The notes under the pieces were generated by a model. The model saw only the letters and a program-made list of their open reading frames with translations, had not been told where the DNA came from and ran no database searches. DNA of 9,568 bases from URNF01 sp045634325 (lineage in GTDB: Bacteria > Bacillota > Clostridia > Oscillospirales > Acutalibacteraceae), in NCBI GenBank assembly GCA_045634325.1, contig JAZRAA010000002.1, forward strand, positions 1 through 9,568. The letters run 5' to 3'. Shown here piece by piece: positions 7,601 through 9,568 of this stretch. The position numbers and the translations under genes were made by a program. Position 1 is the first letter of the stretch. Each line of letters opens with the position of its first letter.

Positions 7601-8105
7601 CACCCTCAATCTGTGCGGTGCGCTCGTAACCGGCGGCAGTAAAAGCCGCGGCCAAATCCTGCACAGGCAACGGTGCGCCTGCTACAATATCCAATGTGCG
7701 AGCAAGCAAAACTTCGGGCGGTAAAGTATACTGCACCGCCGCATCCACCCCTGCAATCACGCAATCAAAGCCACCCTCGGCCATGGTGGCGAGCGTGGCA
7801 AGACGCATCTGTTCATATTCACGAGAAGTCGACTCCACGCGCCGCAAAGAGAGTTCACGAGCGGGTAACATCAACACCCGCTCACCCAGTGCGGTCAAGT
7901 CCTCTTGCAAGCGGGTTGCCTCCGCTTCATCCGCTGTGAGTACCAATGCACGACGGCGGGTGGACACCATTGTGGTGTGAATCCATAACGCCTTATGGAT
8001 ATGTCCCAATCCGGTGATCGAAAGGGGCAATCGCCCCACCGCAATATCTTTTTGAACAGCGGAAAAGGCCGGCATTTTCTGCATGCCGGCATAATACATA
8101 CTCAT
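4644..8105 (-). CDS. mfd: Transcription-repair coupling factor Mfd
   Basis: The 1153-residue ATPase is the usual length for Mfd, which binds stalled RNA polymerase, pushes it off the lesion and recruits UvrA. Residues about 1-350 are the UvrB-like module; its first nucleotide site is degenerate (TGLGHIHKA at 31-39 has no Walker lysine pattern), as is normal for Mfd. The RNA-polymerase-interacting, CarD-like domain starts near GDYIVHAAHGIGVYEG (494-509). The motor domains carry Walker A GDVGFGKT 643-650, DEEQ 744-747, SATPIPRTL 770-778 and QLRGRVGR 913-920. The RecG-type translocation motif follows (about 951-981, containing RDMEIRGAGNMLG). The C-terminal TRCF domain (about 1010-1120) holds down the UvrA-binding surface. 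The ATG at 8105 is preceded by GAGGTG four bases upstream; an ATG two codons later is less well placed. It lies 14 bases downstream of pth, so the two are almost certainly cotranscribed. Confidence 0.98.
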   Translation of the reverse strand: MSMYYAGMQKMPAFSAVQKDIAVGRLPLSITGLGHIHKALWIHTTMVSTRRRALVLTADEAEATRLQEDLTALGERVLMLPARELSLRRVESTSREYEQMRLATLATMAEGGFDCVIAGVDAAVQYTLPPEVLLARTLDIVAGAPLPVQDLAAAFTAAGYERTAQIEGAGQFAVRGGIVDIYPAAAPFPVRIELWGDTVDTVSYFDLLSQRRTEQLDGISIPPAAEIMYDNPLELALKIEDMVSHLRGKDAAAQKEKFMRDIDRLRGGSLPASLDKYIPLIYDEPATVFDYCGNSLLFVSEVGRVKERARTFHWQLQEDIKGLMQEGELCRALTAFALPSEALQLTIERLGGILMNTFAGGLWDIAVKAMYTVTARQLPVWSGGVELLAEDIKDILARGLGCIVLSGSEEKTAQVLAEDLQKHDIPAMHAVSPEKPIKGKVLVLTGGLSAGAEFPDAQFAVLTRGRVSTARKKVRRVRRDKGAEIHSLSELQIGDYIVHAAHGIGVYEGVHRLELQGVIKDYIKLRYAKGDILYVPVTQLDLVSKYIGTKDDVQLKLHRLGGQEWQKTKTRVRAVVKDIAKQLIALYGKRMSTKGYAFEPDGEWQYDFERHFEYEETDDQLRCIDEIKQDMERDVPMDRLLCGDVGFGKTEVALRAAFKCITEGKLCVILVPTTILAFQHYNTIVRRFEGFPVEVEMLSRFRTAKQQADILKRVADGRVDILVGTHRMLSKDVKLPNLGLFIIDEEQRFGVAQKERIKELAPAVDVLTLSATPIPRTLNMAMSGVRDMSIIEEAPQDRRPVQTYVLEHDNGVLMDAIRRELRRDGQVYWLHNRVESIEQCAAGLQNHLPEARIAVAHGKMTEEQLSDIWRQVLEHDIDILVCTTIIETGVDIPNVNTLIIENADRFGLSQLHQLRGRVGRSSRRAYAFLTFRRGKELTDIATKRLEAMRDFTEFGAGFKIAMRDMEIRGAGNMLGAQQHGHMEAVGYEMYLRLLSEAVDMEKGVHREQEDAECLIDLQISAHIPESYIADNAIRLGIYRRIADIRSMEDSLDVYDELIDRFGEPPTAVQGLIDVALLRNMASALGVYEVKQQTDTLLLYQKTLNMEIGARMTAALKGRVLISAGAKPYFAVKIAKGLTALDTLREALEAATKE

Positions 8106-8119
8106 ATTTCACCTCATCC

Positions 8120-8716
8120 TCAATGGGAATACCTATTCATCGCTTGCTCGATATTACCTTCTACAATCAATTTGGCAGCACCAATTGCTTTTTGTGCCGT
8201 CTCACCCATCGTTTTCAACTCGTCTTTAGAAAAACGGGACAGCACCCAATCCGCCAAGTCATAATCGGGATGCGGTTTGGCACCAATACCCATTTTGATG
8301 CGCGGAAAATCTGTAGAACCGCACAACTGCAGGATGCTTTTTACACCGTTTTGACCGCCGGCACTACCGTTTCTGCGTACACGCAGGCCGCCGACCGGTA
8401 ATGAAATATCATCAAATATCAACAATACCTGTTCAGGTGCCAGTTTGTAGAATTTCATCGCTTCGCGCACCGCTTCACCGCTGTTGTTCATATAGGTTTG
8501 CGGTTTCATCAGCAAAATGCGTTTATCTCCCATTTTGCCTTCTCCGCAATATGCGCGAAAGCGCACACGGTCCACCCGCACGCCCCAGTCGTCCGCCAAT
8601 GCGTCCAACACAATAAACCCCGCGTTGTGTCGCGTATTTTCATATTGTATGCCGGGATTGCCGAGTCCTACCACCAAAAAGTCAATCGGCCCACCCGTCT
8701 TTTTCTTGAAAAACAT
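8120..8716 (-). CDS. pth: Peptidyl-tRNA hydrolase
   Basis: The 198-residue enzyme cleaves the ester bond of peptidyl-tRNAs released from stalled ribosomes, recycling the tRNA in the cytoplasm. It has the bacterial Pth landmarks: VVGLGNPG with Asn20, the NTRHNAGF motif with His30 (catalytic base), KPQTYMNNSG with Asn77, FDDISLPVG with Asp102, and GSAGGQNGVKSI with Asn123. The position before that Asn is Gln122, where E. coli Pth and most relatives I recall have His. A short Lys-rich N-terminal extension (FFKKKTGGP) precedes the usual start of the fold. The ATG at 8716 has AAAGGTGA just upstream. The reading frame stays open 76 codons further, but that stretch contains the promoter and lacks conserved features. 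It heads an operon with mfd; the pth-mfd pairing is common in Firmicutes, although Bacillus has fin between them and none is seen here. Confidence 0.97.
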   Translation of the reverse strand: MFFKKKTGGPIDFLVVGLGNPGIQYENTRHNAGFIVLDALADDWGVRVDRVRFRAYCGEGKMGDKRILLMKPQTYMNNSGEAVREAMKFYKLAPEQVLLIFDDISLPVGGLRVRRNGSAGGQNGVKSILQLCGSTDFPRIKMGIGAKPHPDYDLADWVLSRFSKDELKTMGETAQKAIGAAKLIVEGNIEQAMNRYSH

Positions 8717-8752
8717 GATAATCACCTTTAAAGACAATTTTTCCTCATTATC

Positions 8753-8780
8753 ATTATACCGAAAAGTAGATATTTTGCAA
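8753..8780 (-). promoter_or_regulatory. Promoter of the pth-mfd operon
   Basis: On the minus strand a perfect TATAAT -10 (8753-8758) is 16 bases from TTGCAA (8775-8780, four of six matching TTGACA). Transcription would start near 8746, giving a leader of about 30 bases that contains the pth ribosome-binding site. No other promoter is visible before mfd. Confidence 0.65.
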
Positions 8781-8817
8781 GGAGTTTTTCCTATATTTTT
8801 CACATAGTAACTGCACG

Positions 8818-8851
8818 AAAAACGAAAAAGACTGTGCAAATCCACAGTCTT
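8818..8851 (-). terminator. Intrinsic terminator on the minus strand with no assigned gene
   Basis: AAGACTGTG (8828-8836) and CACAGTCTT (8843-8851) form a perfect 9-bp stem with a 6-base loop. On the minus strand it is followed by TTTCGTTTTTCG, a broken U-tract, so it would stop transcripts coming leftwards from the ppdK side. On the plus strand it is followed by As and cannot be a terminator. It may shield the pth promoter from antisense transcription or end a small unannotated RNA. Confidence 0.6.
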
Positions 8852-8911
8852 AAAAAAAATATGATAATTTTTAATAAATAACTGGAAATGTCTAGAAAAG
8901 TCTGTTATAAT
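8851..8911 (+). promoter_or_regulatory. Strong extended -10 promoter of ppdK with AT-rich upstream element
   Basis: TGtTATAAT at 8903-8911 is a full extended -10. Seventeen bases upstream of the -10 hexamer, TGGAAA (8883-8888) matches four of six -35 positions. Immediately before it, 8851-8880 is almost pure A/T with an A8 run, fitting an UP element contacted by the RNA polymerase alpha subunit. Transcription would start near 8918. The strength agrees with the biased codon use of ppdK. Confidence 0.7.
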
Positions 8912-8917
8912 ACTAGG

Positions 8918-9004
8918 TGGTATCGTGCGTCTATTGACAGGCAAGCGATTTCACGCTCCAAACGGAGCACCAAAGTTGTCAAAAATTTTTTAGGAGGTTG
9001 ACTT
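8918..9004 (+). promoter_or_regulatory. Foldable 5' leader of ppdK
   Basis: About 87 bases separate the predicted start site from the ppdK start codon. TTGACA (8934-8939) can pair with TGTCAA (8977-8982), enclosing two mutually exclusive hairpins: AGCG/CGCT (8944-8947, 8954-8957) and GCTCC/GGAGC (8955-8959, 8964-8968). The closing helix is followed by AAAATTTTTT and then the AGGAGG site (8992-8997). I recognise no known riboswitch class. Regulation by this leader is inference. Confidence 0.35.
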
Positions 9005-9568
9005 ATGAGTCACAAGTTTGTTTATCTCTTCTCCGAAGGCGACGCTTCCATGCGTGAGCTGCTCGGCGGTAAAGGTGCTAACCTGGCCGAAATGACCAAA
9101 ATCGGTCTGCCGGTTCCCCAGGGCTTCACCGTTTCCACTGAAGCTTGCACCCAGTACTATGAAGACGGTCGCAAAATCAACGATGAAATCCAGGCACAGA
9201 TCATGGAGTACATCGACAAAATGGAAGGCATCACCGGCAAAAAATTCGGTGACAAAGAAAATCCGTTGCTCGTTTCCGTGCGTTCCGGCGCTCGTGCTTC
9301 CATGCCCGGCATGATGGATACCATCCTGAACCTCGGCTTGAACGAAGACGTTGTCGAAACCATGGCTGCCAAATCCGGCAATGCTCGTTGGGCATACGAC
9401 TGCTATCGTCGTTTCATCCAGATGTATTCCGACGTTGTTATGGAAGTCGGCAAAAAATACTTTGAGGAACTCATCGATAAGATGAAAGAAGAAAAAGGCG
9501 TGACCCAGGACGTTGACCTGACCGCTGAAGACCTCAAAGAACTGGCTACTCAGTTCAAAGCTGAATAC
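9005..9568 (+). CDS. ppdK: Pyruvate phosphate dikinase, N-terminal part (runs off the window)
   Basis: The first 188 codons are present with no stop; the family is usually about 875 residues. PPDK interconverts pyruvate, ATP and phosphate with phosphoenolpyruvate, AMP and pyrophosphate, and in anaerobic Firmicutes can work in glycolysis or in PEP synthesis. The visible part is the N-terminal ATP-grasp domain: YLFSEG at 7-12, the GGKGANLAEM motif (21-30) with Lys23, GLPVPQGF 34-41, and the nucleotide-binding stretch from SVRSGARASMPGMMDT (91-106) with Arg93. A perfect AGGAGG lies 7 bases before the ATG. Codon choice is much more biased than in mfd or the LCP genes (Arg only CGT/CGC; many GCT, GGT, GAA, AAC), which points to high expression. 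The phosphohistidine and PEP-binding domains lie outside the window. Confidence 0.97.
   Translation, partial: MSHKFVYLFSEGDASMRELLGGKGANLAEMTKIGLPVPQGFTVSTEACTQYYEDGRKINDEIQAQIMEYIDKMEGITGKKFGDKENPLLVSVRSGARASMPGMMDTILNLGLNEDVVETMAAKSGNARWAYDCYRRFIQMYSDVVMEVGKKYFEELIDKMKEEKGVTQDVDLTAEDLKELATQFKAEY

Noticed and set aside
8934..8939. TTGACA as a -35 box of a second ppdK promoter
   Set aside because: At 16-18 base spacing there is no -10-like hexamer; the hexamer is better explained as one arm of the TTGACA/TGTCAA pairing.
8717..8944. A 76-codon N-terminal extension of pth in the same frame
   Set aside because: The stretch contains the -10/-35 promoter and the ribosome-binding site for the ATG at 8716, shows no conserved residues, and other Pth proteins begin near that ATG.

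Overview
The window is a housekeeping stretch of a Firmicutes chromosome, most likely class Clostridia (Oscillospiraceae or a relative). This rests on AGGAGG/GAGGTG ribosome-binding sites, T-tailed intrinsic terminators, paired LytR-CpsA-Psr (LCP) wall enzymes, a tight pth-mfd pair and a strongly expressed pyruvate phosphate dikinase. I see no insertion sequence, phage gene, CRISPR array or defence module. I found no convincing new multi-gene system; the points worth a second look are RNA-scale and promoter-scale.

Layout from left to right. Positions 1-243 carry an initiator tRNA gene on the minus strand, with its own promoter, a hairpin leader and terminator hairpins. Positions 281-2182 (minus) encode a two-cassette ABC-F translation factor, followed by its own terminator. 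A 137-base divergent promoter region separates it from two tandem LCP paralogues on the plus strand (2320-3429 and 3525-4604). Each paralogue has its own promoter and terminator, and the two share an almost identical T-rich promoter block. The second LCP gene converges on mfd, and one long hairpin (about 4601-4645) serves as terminator for both strands.

From 8716 leftwards on the minus strand lies a two-gene operon, pth then mfd, with 14 bases between them. The 288 bases from 8717 to 9004 hold the pth promoter, a minus-strand terminator with no obvious gene to serve, an AT-rich block, an extended -10 promoter, and a roughly 85-base foldable leader in front of ppdK. ppdK starts at 9005 and runs off the window after 188 codons.

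How the genes fit together. tRNA-fMet, Pth (peptidyl-tRNA recycling) and the ABC-F protein (ribosome ATPase) all act in translation. Mfd couples stalled transcription to repair. The LCP proteins act outside the membrane, probably attaching glycopolymers to peptidoglycan. PPDK belongs to central carbon metabolism, and its codon choice and promoter point to high expression. These are neighbours, not a single pathway.
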